This document shows, in pieces, positions 12,901 to 25,000 of a DNA stretch of 64,000 nt. The notes under the pieces were generated by a model that ran no database searches, was not told where the DNA came from, and was given only the letters and a program-made list of their open reading frames with translations. A program made the position numbers and the translations under genes. Each line of letters starts with the position of its first letter. The first letter of the stretch is position 1. This stretch comes from Rhea pennata. Lineage: Eukaryota > Chordata > Aves > Rheiformes > Rheidae. The stretch lies in assembly GCF_028389875.1 (NCBI RefSeq), contig NC_084702.1, forward strand, positions 59,374,553 to 59,438,552, in the 5' to 3' direction.

Positions 12901-15882
12901 CTAACTTTCAGATTGAGTTGCCGGGTGATTATCTCTTATTTCATAAATGATCTTTAAACTCTGAATTTTATATTGGTTATTTACACACACACACACACAC
13001 ACATACACACACACACAAAGTGTTATGAGCCTTAGTGGCTCATAGTAGGAGAAACAAATGCTGTGGTTTAAAAAAGGAAAAAAAAAGAACAGCAAATCTG
13101 TTCCATTTCAGGCTATATTTTGTACTGTTTCAGTACAAGTATTTCTGAAATATAACATAATAATGGTTATAGGAGGCCCAATTCATGTGCATTCTCTTCA
13201 GTTGACAAGGTTATTTTGTTTTATATGGAGAAGATTTTTTTTAAAAATCCAATTAATGTATTTCTAAAGGATTTTATAATGATTCCAAGATGGATTAGTG
13301 AGTATTTTTAATTTCATTACAAATTATGATTTTGAATTGCATAGCATAATTCTGAGGGAGCTGTAAAAAAAAAAAACAAAACAAAAAAAAGAAAAAAAAC
13401 AAAGAAAGAAACTTTTGAGTAGCAGTGGTTTCCTTCTTGTCCTAAATATAGTATTTGAAATTAAATTCCCCTTCCTCCTCTATCCCTGTCCTTCAGATAG
13501 CTATAAGGATCTATGTATAAGACCTCCTTGAAAACCACTTTTTTTTTTTTCCTGGAGGAAACTTGATGAATAACAACATTCTGGTGTTAAGATGCTAAGA
13601 TCCGGTCACAATGACATTGTTGTGCTTTAGTTTAAAGTCCAGACAGTGAATCTGTACTTACATCATCAAATTCATTTTACATGCCTCAAGTATCTCAGCA
13701 TGCCTATTAATGCCAAATTAGGCAGAGCTGGAAAACAAATCAGAATTTAAAATAGCCATGTTCCCTATGGAAATAAAATTTTAAAGCTCTCAATACATTA
13801 GAAGTACCCTTCATATTTTTCTGATAATATTGATCTCCTCCAAAATGCTGATTTCCATTTGGAAGAACAAACTAGTCCCAGAAATTCAGACTTATTTTTA
13901 ACTATCTTGGCCTAAACTATGAATGTCCCTTATCTTTGTTTTATGTTGTTTTTCTTTTTTCTTTTCTTTTTTTTTTGGTTGAACAACTTGGTTTGAGTTT
14001 CAAGTGCCTGTTAAATTTCAAAACTGTGTTCTTAGATATAGATAATAGTTTCTTAAAGAGACAAATGCAATCTCATCTTTATATTACAAATACAAATTTA
14101 GGGTTTGCTGTTATTGAATTCATAGCCAAAATTACAACCAGTGGGTGTGTTCCTTCCTAACCATGCCTCCTTAATAAAGGTGTACATTTTAATAAATACA
14201 CTTTGACCACCTGGATGTATACATTTATATTATTTAGGGATACTGATAGCTCCTTCGTTAAATTTGTGTAAGATACTACAACAATGAATAAATTTCTTTT
14301 TCATGCAAACCTCAGAATTTTTATTATGCTTTTATTCCAGTAATGAGCTGTATTTTTTTTACAAATGCAGTAATTCTTTTCCTTTTAATAGTTTGAAGAT
14401 TTTTCCTATCAGACTGAGAATTTAGAGAAATAATTTAAGATTTGGAACAATGTATATAATAGAAATGTATTTAAATAGGTGCTAGTTGTAAAGGCTATTT
14501 TGGAATATAGATGTCGAAAAACATCTGAGCAACAAGTGATCTAAAGTAAGGTATTGGAGTAAATATTAAGAACTAGGGCAAATGAATATCAAAGAAATAA
14601 ACTGGAACAATTCTTTGGAATGCTCTGAAATGCAGCAGAAGGGCAGCCTTTTCTGAGCATAGAAATGGATGAAAAAGCAGTAAATTTGGTTATAAGCATT
14701 TTGATGTGTTTTTCCTTAGCAATAAGAAGGTAGGCAGAATATTTTGTACATGCTAAAATTTGGAGAGCTAGAACATTTAGAAGCTCTGAGTAGAAAGATT
14801 TAGTGTCCAAGAGGAGTAGAGAGAGCATCACGGATGGGTAATATTTCATCATGTGTAGATGTCTGCAGTATTTATTTTGAACAATATTATGAGGGCATAG
14901 ATATGGTCTCTAAGAACAGAAAAACAAGACTGATGTTTGCTTTTAATTCCGTTAACTGTATTTACTTCAGAAAGGAAGGAGAGGCAAGGAGGTAGTAAGA
15001 GGAGAGGAACTGGTGTAGGGTGGTAGTCATGCGAGAACAGGAAGTGATACATGCTTACCACTTAGGAGGCAAGCAAAAAAAATGTGACCTTGTAAAATAC
15101 GACAATGATGTTCAAATTCTCATAGGGATACATTTTTAGCACTAGCTATAGTAAGACAATGCGGAAAAAATAATTTTTTCCAGTCTAAGACAACACAGGG
15201 TTATTATTGATGAGGAAAATAGTTAAAAACATGAGATGGGCATTTTTCTCTGATAAAATCTGAAATATTGAGATTATTTGTTGGCAGTAAGTCATTATGG
15301 GTTTGAGGTAAGTGATTTCCAAATATTTAGCTAGTTAGCTTTCCCTCTTTTTTAATGCTTGTGACCCTATATTAACAAACACTAAATATTGTTAGAATTT
15401 ACTGTTTTCATGTCCAGATTATTTAGGTATTTACCCTGTTATGCTATTAAAATCCATTTAGAACTTTTGATAGGTGTTGAAGAACTTAGTCTGAATAAAA
15501 GAATTCTAATTTTGATTTTTACTTCAGAAAATAAATAGAGAAGTTAATTGAAAGTTCTTAATTTTACTTCTACCTTGAACAGATCTTGCATTTCTCCTGT
15601 AGTCTTGTATTTCTTAGTTAGGCCATCTAAACCATGCTTATTACAATCCTGTCTACAAGTTTAAAGGAGATCAAATAGAGCTGTTCTGTTCACATTCTAA
15701 ACTTCATGCTTTTGGTCTTCCAGATTCTTATAAACAAATTAATGAGTACACCGTATGAACCCTATTTAACAATCAGTGACTCGTTTTGGCCACCTTATAT
15801 TGAGCTGCTGCTGCGATATGGAATTGCACTGAGACATCCAGAAGATCCAAACAGGATACGCTTAGAAGCCTTTCACCAGTAG
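61..15882 (+). CDS. CENPK: CENPK, centromere protein K (3' part, eight coding exons)
   Basis: Spliced CDS: 61-117, 2638-2710, 7721-7767, 9158-9240, 9350-9448, 9719-9854, 12642-12695, 15724-15882. The exons join without a frame break into 235 residues plus a stop. The product aligns along its length with what I recall of human CENP-K (about 269 aa), starting near human residue 38, so the first roughly 35-40 residues and the start codon lie left of the window. Known role of the family: CENP-K belongs to the CENP-H/I/K/M subcomplex of the constitutive centromere-associated network, which links CENP-A chromatin to the outer kinetochore in the nucleus. The middle (exons 9158-9854) is charged and heptad-like, consistent with the known coiled coil, followed by a lysine run (KKKKK). 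The C-terminus (DSFWPPY...LRHPEDP...EAFHQ) is strongly conserved. Identity is very likely; no truncation or frameshift is seen. Confidence 0.96.
118..2637 (+). other. CENPK: CENPK intron A/B
   Basis: A 2.5 kb AT-rich intron, GT-AG bounded. Apart from a 31-base-period duplication near 1921-1976 and an A/T-rich background, I see no gene, RNA or recognisable mobile element. An open frame crossing 2461-2862 simply reads through exon B. Confidence 0.8.
1921..1976. repeat. Tandem duplication, 31-base period
   Basis: Two identical 25-base copies, each starting TATGTGCTTTATATTTTA, lie at 1921-1945 and 1952-1976 with six bases between them. Perfect identity suggests a recent replication-slippage event inside a CENPK intron. 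No function is suggested. Confidence 0.85.
2638..2710 (+). CDS. CENPK: CENPK coding exon B
   Basis: A 73-base exon starting in phase 0 and ending one base into a codon. It encodes [20 protein letters not shown] and then RSPE. The acceptor is TTGTTATACAG and the donor GTAAGT. The LSLL...LTAE..QWQ pattern is characteristic of CENP-K and continues exon A directly. Confidence 0.94.
3564..4013 (-). other. Antisense open frame, 149 codons, unrecognised
   Basis: An uninterrupted minus-strand frame inside the CENPK intron. It is long for AT-rich non-coding DNA. I do not recognise the product as a gene. A central segment ([20 protein letters not shown]) loosely resembles the short spacer that precedes the reverse-transcriptase domain in some LINE proteins (pattern KD..G..LT...E...R), but no endonuclease or reverse-transcriptase motif is visible around it. 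No signal peptide, membrane segment or cysteine pattern is seen. It may be an old retroelement scrap or a chance frame; I do not claim a protein. Confidence 0.2.
7019..7418 (+). mobile_element. CR1 LINE fragment, sense orientation
   Basis: About 400 bases that follow the consensus of chicken-type CR1 near the 3' end of ORF2. The recognisable stretches in order are GGCTGTATTAGGAAGAGCAT, GTGCTGTGTCCAGTTCTCGG, AAATACCTGATGGGAAGGTG and CAATGGGCACAAACTGAAAT. The reading frame is broken by several stops and small indels, and the terminal short repeats are missing, so this is a dead 5'- and 3'-truncated copy. CR1 is the dominant LINE of birds and supports an avian source. Confidence 0.9.
7721..7767 (+). 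CDS. CENPK: CENPK coding exon C
   Basis: A 47-base exon that completes the split valine codon and encodes [16 protein letters not shown]. The acceptor is a long T run ending CCAG and the donor is GTAAGT. The tail LGKEE is shared with human CENP-K; the part before it diverges. Confidence 0.92.
7768..9157 (+). other. CENPK: CENPK intron C/D
   Basis: A 1.4 kb AT-rich intron with consensus ends (GTAAGT...TATAG). It contains a short TTTG run near 8817-8833. Nothing else is supportable. Confidence 0.75.
9158..9240 (+). CDS. CENPK: CENPK coding exon D (start of coiled coil)
   Basis: An 83-base exon entering in phase 0 and leaving with a split arginine codon. It encodes [20 protein letters not shown] and then KLREDLK. 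The DLEMVLST block is conserved with human. The acceptor is T-rich ending TATAG. The donor GTAATA lacks the usual G at +5. Confidence 0.94.
9241..9349 (+). other. CENPK: CENPK intron D/E, 109 bases
   Basis: A very short intron with a weak donor (GTAATA) and acceptor TTTCAAAG. If retained, the frame meets a TAA within the first intron codon, so retention would truncate the protein at the end of exon D. Confidence 0.8.
9350..9448 (+). CDS. CENPK: CENPK coding exon E (coiled coil)
   Basis: A 99-base exon with the same phase at both ends, encoding about 33 charged residues ([20 protein letters not shown] then [12 protein letters not shown]) typical of a coiled coil. It is separated from exon D by an intron of only 109 bases. 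The donor GTATTC is weak, with T at +4 and +5. Because the length is a multiple of three and the phases match, skipping would keep the frame. Confidence 0.93.
9719..9854 (+). CDS. CENPK: CENPK coding exon F
   Basis: A 136-base exon completing the split arginine and encoding 45 residues, including [12 protein letters not shown] and a terminal KKKKK. This stretch is the clearest match to human CENP-K (GEFLEDHFPLP then a lysine run). The acceptor ATTGGATACTAG has a poor pyrimidine tract. The donor is GTAAGA, and the frame stays open into the intron until the TG/TA microsatellite. Confidence 0.96.
9855..12641 (+). other. CENPK: CENPK intron F/G
   Basis: A 2.8 kb intron that begins next to a TG/TA microsatellite. 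The rest is AT-rich without recognisable genes. Short open frames on both strands around 10443-11945 lack splice support or family resemblance. Confidence 0.75.
9900..9983. repeat. (TG)n(TA)n compound microsatellite
   Basis: TG-rich dinucleotides at 9900-9931 run into about 20 TA units and end with ACACATA. It starts about 45 bases after a CENPK splice donor and is probably length-polymorphic. Confidence 0.95.
12642..12695 (+). CDS. CENPK: CENPK coding exon G
   Basis: A 54-base, phase 0-0 exon encoding [18 protein letters not shown]. The motif LITLHE.LE matches human CENP-K just after the lysine run. The acceptor is TATCTTTGCAG and the donor GTAAGA. Confidence 0.95.
12983..13017. repeat. (CA)n microsatellite
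   Basis: About 17 CA units interrupted once by a T (ACATACAC) within the last CENPK intron. Confidence 0.95.
13365..13411. repeat. A-rich tract
   Basis: An A-rich run with scattered C and G (AAAAAACAAAACAAAA pattern). It could be a decayed retroposon tail, but no element body is recognisable next to it. Confidence 0.8.
15724..15882 (+). CDS. CENPK: CENPK last coding exon and stop
   Basis: A 159-base terminal exon in phase 0, 52 residues plus TAG at 15880-15882. It contains [26 protein letters not shown] and the end RIRLEAFHQ, nearly identical to the human C-terminus. In the known family this region packs in the CENP-H/I/K/M complex, which fits its strong conservation. The acceptor is GGTCTTCCAG. 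Confidence 0.97.
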   Translation: MLINKLMSTPYEPYLTISDSFWPPYIELLLRYGIALRHPEDPNRIRLEAFHQ

Positions 15883-16025
15883 AGAAAACTTCGTTTACCT
15901 GAAAACAAAACAACAGTACTCTTACTTGCTAGGAAGATGTCCTTCTGTTTCATTGTCATATCAGCAACCTCTTCCTGTTGGATAGTGTGTGTGTTTGTTT
16001 TAATAAAACGTGCATTTGGCAAGAG
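15883..16025 (+). other. CENPK: CENPK 3' UTR with proximal poly(A) signal
   Basis: Non-coding sequence after the CENPK stop. A canonical AATAAA lies at 16002-16007, followed by a CA-containing cleavage region and G/T-containing sequence, so the short transcript probably ends near 16020-16030. Further AATAAA hexamers at 16807-16812 and 16912-16917 could serve longer transcripts. The exact end is inferred, not shown. Confidence 0.6.
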
Positions 16026-16029
16026 TGTG

Positions 16030-19000
16030 AAATATCAAAAAGACAATTTTCAACTTCAATTGCTCATAGCTATAATTATTTTTCAGTTTTATTGCAAGTG
16101 ATGCCAAAATTTGCATTTTGCTTTTTTTCAGCTACTTTAAATAAGATGCAAATTGAGATAATAGACAAAGTAAAGAAGTCTAACAGTCCTTTTGACTTTA
16201 AAGATTGTATTTTACATGTGATTTTTTTTCTTTTATATTCATTTCTTAGATTGCGTTAACTCATCTCAATTTCATTTAATATTTTGTCGCACTCAAAGTC
16301 AAAACTCCCCCAAATGAGGTCTTGGAGACATTTAGAACTGCCAGTGAAGTAGCATCTTCAAGAGGATGTTATTTTCGAGAGACTGCAAATGTGAGTTCGT
16401 TTCAAGATAAACATTTAGAAGAGCTGACACATCTTTCTGTGCGAAGGGCTGAAGATGTTCAGCGTGCAGATTTACAACCATATGTTTCCTAAACAGACCC
16501 TTTTTGTGTTGTGTTATGTTGCATGAAGCCATCTGCCTTCACATTTCTGAACTGATTTATCAAGGCTCATGAAATGTCTTTATGTTCTGTAGATTTCTAC
16601 AGTTTGTAAGTTAGAGCAGCTGATAGTTACCATCTGAATGGCATTCTATTGTCATTCTAGTATGCTTTTATATGGATGTTGTTATCGTATTCCATAGGTA
16701 CACAGACAACAACTTGCCTAATTGTACACAAGTAGTCTCCAATTAACCCTGGGACTGAAGCTGGAAGTTCCACTTCTGTGGATCTGCAGCGAGTATAACC
16801 TTGGGAAATAAAACATGCCTTTGATTAACCAGATTTCAGTTTAACCAATATTCAGTTTATTCAGTTGTCAGGTAGGGGTATAAATGTTACTGATTTTTTA
16901 GTTCAGAGAAAAATAAAGGGCAATACAGATAAACTAAATGTTCAATAACTGAAACAAAATTAAGCTGTTTGGTGCTATAAAAGTCTACCTGGACAGGGCT
17001 TAACACAGTTCTTCATGTGAAGGCTCAACTGATGATACGAGGACTCTTAGGGGATGACAGGGGAACAATTCAGTGCAAGTTCTAGCATAATTACCTTTTT
17101 TAGCCTTACTAAATGTTAAGCAAAAATTCATTGTCTTGTATTTTTTGCATGAATGCAGTTACACATTTATCTGCCAGTTTTGTTACTTAATTATTCAAAT
17201 AGCTAAGAGATTTTTTTAGCTTAGCTTTCTAGCATTGCCTCTTTGGATTTTTTTTTCTTCATCTCTTAAATACTTTGTATTCTACTACCCTTTTATCTTA
17301 TTACTTATAATATAAAGCTGAAGTACTTCACTGAACTTGAATGTCTGCTTCTGTGGTGGGGGTGGTAAGTAGGAGAAGAGAAAATGTTAAAAACAATTTT
17401 TTTACAAGCACTCGTGTGTGTGTGTATGCATATAAAAAGAGACTATATAAACAATCTATAACAGAGTGCTTTAAAGGAGATGAATAGGAAACATTTGTTA
17501 TTTTTCGTAACACAAAATCTATCTCATCTGAGTAAACTGTCAGAATTGGTTTAAAAGAAAGCGCTGCTTCATATAAGGCTTTAATTTAAATTGTGGAAAT
17601 CACTGCAGTAGGATTCTCTGTAAGGGTTAAATATAAATCTTCCAAACACAGATTAAAGAAATTAGACTCATGAGTGACTATTACACAAAATGGACAACAT
17701 GCAGTTGCAGAAACCCCTATCCTGCTATTTGCTAGACCTTAAAGGTATACTTTGTGAAGTACAGCTCTGCACCTGACCTGATTTTTATGTTTCCCTACAC
17801 AGCTGTGACAGACTCCTTGAAGACCTTCATATGGTTACACACTGCCTTACTGTATTCCAGAAAGCCTTTCTGCTCATGCTTAGGGCATGCTCAGAACCCA
17901 GTACTTCCATATCGAGTTGTTTCCTTATGCTTAGTTAAGTCCTTCTACTGCAAAAGAAAAGCTCTTCATAACCTATTTCCTCTCATTGTTGAAAATGCAA
18001 GCTCCCAGAAGAATCCTGGCAAATTAAGTGAAGAATTTCAAGGCAGTAAAGCAAAACAGATCTTCCTTATGAGAGAAAACCCAAAATAAGATCTTCCATT
18101 AGTAGGATCAACCATCAGGAAAGCTGTGAGGAGTAGATCTAAAGACCAAGTAGGATAAGTTGTCTTTTTTTTTTTTTTTTCCTTCTCTCTTCTTCCTTGT
18201 CAAATTGACAGTTGTTTAACTGGAATTAACTCTTCTGTAAATTCTGATATTGGACTGTACAGTATGTTCTGTGAAATAAGGGTTTGTTTTACTTAATGCC
18301 AATTTTTAACTCCACAAAGCTAACTTAAAGGAAAGTTAGTGAACTGCCAGAGCTACAAGATTTAACTGTGACCTTTTAGTGAATAGTGTGGTTGTGGATA
18401 GTTCAAATATTCTCCATTATTAGGTTCAGTTAGCTAGATCCCTCTGTCACTTCACAATAATTATTTTTATAGTTGGTCTCAGTTAAGAGCCAACAATAAC
18501 CAATCTGCGTTTACCTTCTTTATACAACTGTATCAAATGCATTTGTTAGTGTAGAAATTAATACTCCAGTAAGAAGCACTTCATATTGAAAAAGCCACAA
18601 GTGATCAAAGGAAAGAGATGAGCTTTTTACCCATAGTATCAAAGCTAAGAAACTAGAACAGCTTAACAGGTGCTTGCTTCCATTTAAGTTGTCAGGTTTA
18701 TGAATTTGAACAGTGTTCACTGTTTCAGCTGTCAGCCACGCAGGGAGCCCTATATTGGAGTATAGTCTTTTCATGACTATCTAGTCCTTAACTAGGCTTT
18801 CTAATCACTTTTTGATTTTTTTTTTTTTTAATATCCAGACTATCTTACACTGTGACAGTTTCACAGTGTAACTACCTATCATATGAAGTAGAATATCATT
18901 TTGTTTGCCAGACGTGATACTGACCAGTCTGGGGTACTATCAATAGACATTTTCTATTAGCATTTACTTTTATATAGATGAATTATACTGAGCAGCTTGC

Positions 19001-22000
19001 AGGACAGATGTCTACACAATAGATACTCCTTTAGGATGCATTTACTAGAGCTTTTTTCTGTGTACCATATTCCTCCACATTCAGTGTTCTCCAGATTTGT
19101 TTTCTTATTTTCTGTTGCTTAGGATAAGTTGTTGTGGTGCTATGAAACATCAGTAGAAAGGACAGACCTGTAAAGTAGATTTAAATCTACCATTGAGTAT
19201 TACATTTCTCATTTAAGTATTCTGTCCTGCTTTGTGAAAATCTTTTATTTTGCATATGGGTTCTATACATTCTGCTTGTACATGCTTTTGTATCTTATGT
19301 ATGTAAGTTCGTATCCTTTTGAACGTTTTTAGCTATATACACCCCTTGTGCTTTAGTGCAAGGGAAAGGTCAAGATGGCATTGAAAAACTCCTTTTTATA
19401 GCTCAGGGCAAAGAGCTACAATCTGGATTAGTATTGGACCTGTTCAATGTTTCATTAACTTAAAATATCCAGTGAAAAATACTCATTTAAAAATAGAGCA
19501 TTTCCAGAAACAGAGTTTTAGGTATTTCCTCCCCCAAATTAGTTACGGAATTCTCAGCCATAGACCGAGATATTCCCCCCTTTTCAGCTATTGTTAGTGA
19601 CAAGAATTAGTCTGCCATAAATATTTCATATCAATAATCACAAAACAGCAAGAGTATTTCTGTCTGAAGAGAGGACTTGCTTCTGAAAAATGCTACAGCA
19701 ATTGCAAGAGCAATCTCTTGCATGCTCTTTCATCCCACACCTGAATATCCAGACACAGCAATTAAGCTACTCTTATCAATGTCCTTCAGCCAGAATTTAG
19801 GAAACTTTAATAGTTACCCTTACAAAAAAGTCAGTCATCTGTAATTCCAGTGGAAAGCAATGTAAAAGGCAATGCGACTTGATACCAACATGTCTATAAT
19901 TAGTTATACTTTGGAGCATATGATTTTTACACTAATTTCATTAGCATTAACTCTGACAAAGAGATCGTGTCTTCTATTTCATATGCCCAGTGCTGAAAAG
20001 CAGACAAACCCCATTCATTAAAACATTTGTGGAACAACAACAAAAGGCAGCAATAAGAAAAAACAGTAAAAAAGACCTCACTGTTGAGACCAAGAATGAA
20101 TACTAGCATGGCTGAAGAAGCCCTGGCCTGGTCACAAAGTACATCTTTTAAAACAGTTTGTCAATCTTTATGTTTCAGATACAACAGTAATATCACACAC
20201 CAAAAATAAAAATCTAGAAAGCATCCCTAGTGAGGTCCAACACATGAACAGCAGCACATAGACCGCCTGTGGATTTCTGTAACTGTGCCGTAAGTCCTGA
20301 ACTGAAGCTTTGTCATACTTTTTTTTTGGGGGGGGGGAGGCATTTACAACTGCTTACAGGTGATGTTCATCTAGATAGTTTTTAGTGGATCTAGATGAAT
20401 TTCTCATTGGAGTCAAGGATGACTCAGGAGAAAATTCATTCCTTCCCATCTCTTTTGGAAATCTTCCTTTTCTCCAGATGTATTTGTTGTCTTATAGGCT
20501 GCCAATAAATTACAGGTCTTCTAAAAGTGGATTTAGGAGAACTTAGAGCATTTAAAAATAGATAATATAAAATCGATTGAGAAAATGAGAACTTAGAAAT
20601 TCAGGCAACAGTAATGCAAGACAATGTACCCAGGTTATTCAGACCTCTATTCTCAGCTCTTTCGTGTTCACAAGAATTCTGATATGGCTGCTTGATGCGT
20701 GGCCAACAGTTCAGTCTCCTATTTGAAGGCATCTACGATGCCAGCTGAAGGCAATGTCTGTATGTCCTTAAAATAATTGATTGCCTTGTCTGTACAGTTT
20801 CATGACATGAGCATGAATCATATTAAAACTGTTCTAGGGTTGAGTTCTGGAAACCTTGTTTCCACAGAACACGGTCAGAGATGACAGCTGACACTTAAAC
20901 AAAGAACCTTGTCAGCAACAGCAATCGTACCTCATTTTATGCTCATATGGCAATTTTTGCACACCAGTTGTCAATAATTCTTTTCAAAGAGCTTATTAAA
21001 ACAAAAAGTGTTTGCTTTGATTTACTTTGGAGTTATAGGAGAAGTCATACAGAAATGTAAGCAAAAATTCTTCTAATTTTCTTATTCTGAAAAAAAAAAA
21101 AACTAATATCCTCGATTGAAAACACTACATATGAACACTACATATGTTACCACAGATTCTGAATGGTAATACTTGTTTCCATCTTTTTAGAATGAGGTTT
21201 TTGATTTAGGAGTTGTTTACATCATACGGCTATCCATCTGAGCTGTGGGAAGTATACCTGAGATGCAGAGTTGAGCCCGTCTACAGTGTTGTCCTAGGAC
21301 TTTCATTGCTCTGAGAAATTGGCTGATCGTAACAGTACATTCCTGAGAAATGTCAATCAAGCCTCTTGGTAAACCACAACAAATCTTTATTTATTCTATA
21401 GCAACCAATAGTGATCAAGATATGTGCCATGACAACAGTGATGGGTGTAATACGGACAGATTTTTTTGACGTTGGTTGTTACTGGGTAAGGCAGTATTGC
21501 ACTTGGCTGGGTTTGCGTTATTTGATTAGGCCAATATGTCTGGAGTATTGACACTGCTTGAAAACCCTCACAGCTCTGAGACTCTGCTCAGTTTCCTCTG
21601 CACAGCATCAGATAAGTAGTAGGCTTATTCTTCATCTAACCCACATTCTCACAGTATTGAGCTGGTGGTTGCACCTTTAACATTGTCAAGAACAGGATGT
21701 CAGACACAACCCTGTTACCATCTAGGACATTAACCATGGATAAATGATCTCCTACGAATCAGAAGCCACATTTGGGGAAATGGTGCTTTAGTTTCTGACT
21801 GATTCAGTGAGAAAATCTCAACCTGAGGCAGTGTTGCCTGCCATTCAGCTTTGATGGAATCCAAACTGACTTAAGCGAAGGAGAAAAAAATGATGTACTG
21901 TACAGCAGCGATTCTTTAGGAGCATGCATGCAGTGCATAGCCCGTGATTCTTTCCTCCTTAGGCACAGTTCTAACAAGCTTCGTGTTGCAAGGAAATCAG

Positions 22001-25000
22001 TCTAGCAATGCAAGCACCTTCTTGTAGGCACTGTTGCAAGACTATGAGGAAGCACAGATCACATCCGCTTTGGCAAACTCAGCTACGCGAAAGATTGTGA
22101 CTGGTACACATTTTCTATTGTCCTTTCCTAACATATTAAGTAAATTGTTTTGGATAGTTCTTCAGCTTTTGATGGTGGCTTTATAATTAGCTGTTGTATT
22201 TGTCTGCATTTTGCTGCAGAAAAAATCATGATTTGAAGAATCGTGATTTCAAAAGACTGTCATGATGTTTCTGGATACAGAGTGTCTGAAAGAAACACAT
22301 GAGCTTTTTGCTTGTGGTTTTTGAGAGAGAACAGGTGATGCTAATGAAGACTGTTATGACTAGTAACAGGCATGAAACCTTGGAAAAATGAGTGTACCTT
22401 AAATCCTAGGACACTCTGTAGCATTTTGATACAACAATACTGCATTTTCTTTATCTTAGTGGTATCTGAAGATATATTTATTTATTTATTTATAAAATAA
22501 GGAAAGATCTGATTAACAGTAAATAAAACTTAGTCCTGGAAAGCATTGATACCTTGCACCTGTCTGTGCTTTATGCCTCCAGTACATCTCGTATCTGTCA
22601 TTCTTTCATGAAGGATAGCCATTTCATGTGTTTTCTGAGAGAAAGTAATTTTTTTCCAGTGTTTTCAGGGTTTTTTTCTGGGTTTGAGGCTGTTTGTTAT
22701 TGGATTTTTATTTTATTTTCTTATTTATTTATTTTGCTTCAGAATGCTTTTAGCATAGTATCTTTTTGATCAGAATGCTTTTACTGATTCCCAAAGGCAA
22801 AATTTTAGTGATTGAGCCAGTGAGACTCTTTTTTCGTGTGTATTCTCAGGCAATACTAGCACTACGTTTTAGTTCAAATTGTTTCCAGGTTAAACAATGA
22901 GCATTCCAAGGTACCTCAGCAGTGCCGAACTACTCATAATTATAATCAGCCATGGTTACAAAAAGTTCTTTGTTCTGCAAAAGTTTAAAATTCTGTACTT
23001 TATAAAATTTATTGTGTCAAATGAAACATAATCTTGCCTTCTCTATTTGGCAACAAATACTGCTTGCAGGTGCTTCCAAGCGAGGTTTTGGATTATAGTT
23101 AGCCAAGATAAATGTAATTTTGGTGGTATTTCTATTGTAATTGTAATTTAGATTGCATTTATATGAGTTGCTGGAGGCTGTTTCAGGCAGACATACTTTA
23201 AAATACAAATTAAACTAGATTAATGTTGCAGTTTACTTGATAAATACATTTACTATTTATAATATATCATTTCCCCAACAATCAGTTGCTCAAGTTTCCT
23301 TAGGACTATAAAATGCTTTTACTTAGTTTTAACAGAGCACTGGGGAATTCTGATTGATGGCGAGGTAAGTCATTACCCTTGGTGTCAGGCTCGTCTAGAG
23401 ACATCTTTGCCAGAATTCTAAATTACCCCAAAAACTAATTTTATTTTTTAGAATAAATTGATATTTTATATAATAGTTCAGCTTTGGTACATCTTTTGCC
23501 TTTATTTAACAGAACTGTTCATTTTTCTGTTCTTTTTTGTGCTCTTAGGGCTAAATTACTGCATTAAAACATGTTTCTGCATAGCAAGTGTTAACTTAGA
23601 ATGTTACTTTGTGTGTGTAATCTCATGCAGTTACACCTAGCTTTTTATGCAGTATGCTTGTATTTTAGTATCACCTGTTTTTAGAGTTGTGTCTATTTTA
23701 CTATTAGAGGGGCTTGTTTCCTGAAGTCTCTATTTTCTTGAAAGCTGTATTTTGATTAGGTCCAGGAACATGTACTTTGCAATACTGAACTGCAACACTG
23801 CAGAACTAGGTAATGACTTTGTTGCATTTAAGAGAAGAATCCAAAGGCTGAGGTAAACGTGTATGAAGTTGCTTAATAGAAACGGGTGTTTCTTCACAGA
23901 AAGGTGAAACTATTCAACTGAGCTGAATATGTAGTTAGATAACCTGGCCAAAGTAGCCCTTCTAACTGTTTTGTAAATTAAAAATTGAACTAGACTTTGC
24001 TATCATAGCTGAAAACTTTTTAGAGAGGCACTCTCTGTTATGGCATGTTGGCTGCATTCACACAGATGTATAATCCTATACAAGTTATTCTTATTACTAG
24101 ACAAACATTATTTCCTGTTGTATATAATAATTTTTAAAAAAGAAAACAGAGGTATAATCTGTCTTGCATAAATGATATACAGAGTTTAACCCAACTGAAA
24201 TCAATAATATTTTTCCATTTCCTGTGATGTTTCTCTTCTTTCACTGAACACATGGAAGACCTGCTGCCTTTTGAAATATAGGCACTAGAGATATAACTCA
24301 GAAGCACGCAGATGAATGCTGACTTGATTTAGTAATTGCAGTTACTGTAAAAATCAGGGAACAAGTACACATAATAGTGTCACCCAATTACTGTTTATCA
24401 AAAGCATGCGATCAAGGAGTTTCCCAGATTGCTGTAACCTTGCAGAGCAACCCCCGATTGTAAACAGGAGCTTAGTTTTGATGTTCTTGGCGTACAAGGG
24501 CTAAGGCTGTGCAGTATTCTCTGACTGACTGAGTGCAAGCTTGACAAAAATAGTGTAACCTGATCAAAGTCCCTTATATATGACAGGATTCTGGCAGCAT
24601 CCCTGTAGTCTATGATTTGTGAAGATAAAATACTGAAGAGCTGGCAAAGGTATAAAAATAGTTCTGTGACTGCCTGTGTGAGGGTCTCTGCAGAATTCAG
24701 CTAACAACATACGAGTTCTTATGTAACGTTCCTCCTACAAATAGGGCTGACGTGGGCAGGAACAACAAAGCTGAATTTAAAAAACATTTGCAAGTCTCTT
24801 GACTGCTAACTTTGAGATGATTAATTCAGAAAGCAAGCTCTCACATATGGGTTACAGTTCAGTAACACTGGAGCTGACCTTGAGAATAACAACTCTGTCT
24901 TGACTGAATTAGTCAAACAGTGACTGTTCTACATCAAGAAAAATGTAGCTGCAGCAGGGTTCACATTGTATAATGTAACACAGATACCAGCTTTATGGAA

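Larger units (their letters stand above)
12696..15723 (+). other. CENPK: CENPK last intron
   Basis: A 3 kb intron containing a CA microsatellite (12983-13017) and an A-rich tract (13365-13411). No other feature is supportable. Confidence 0.75.
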
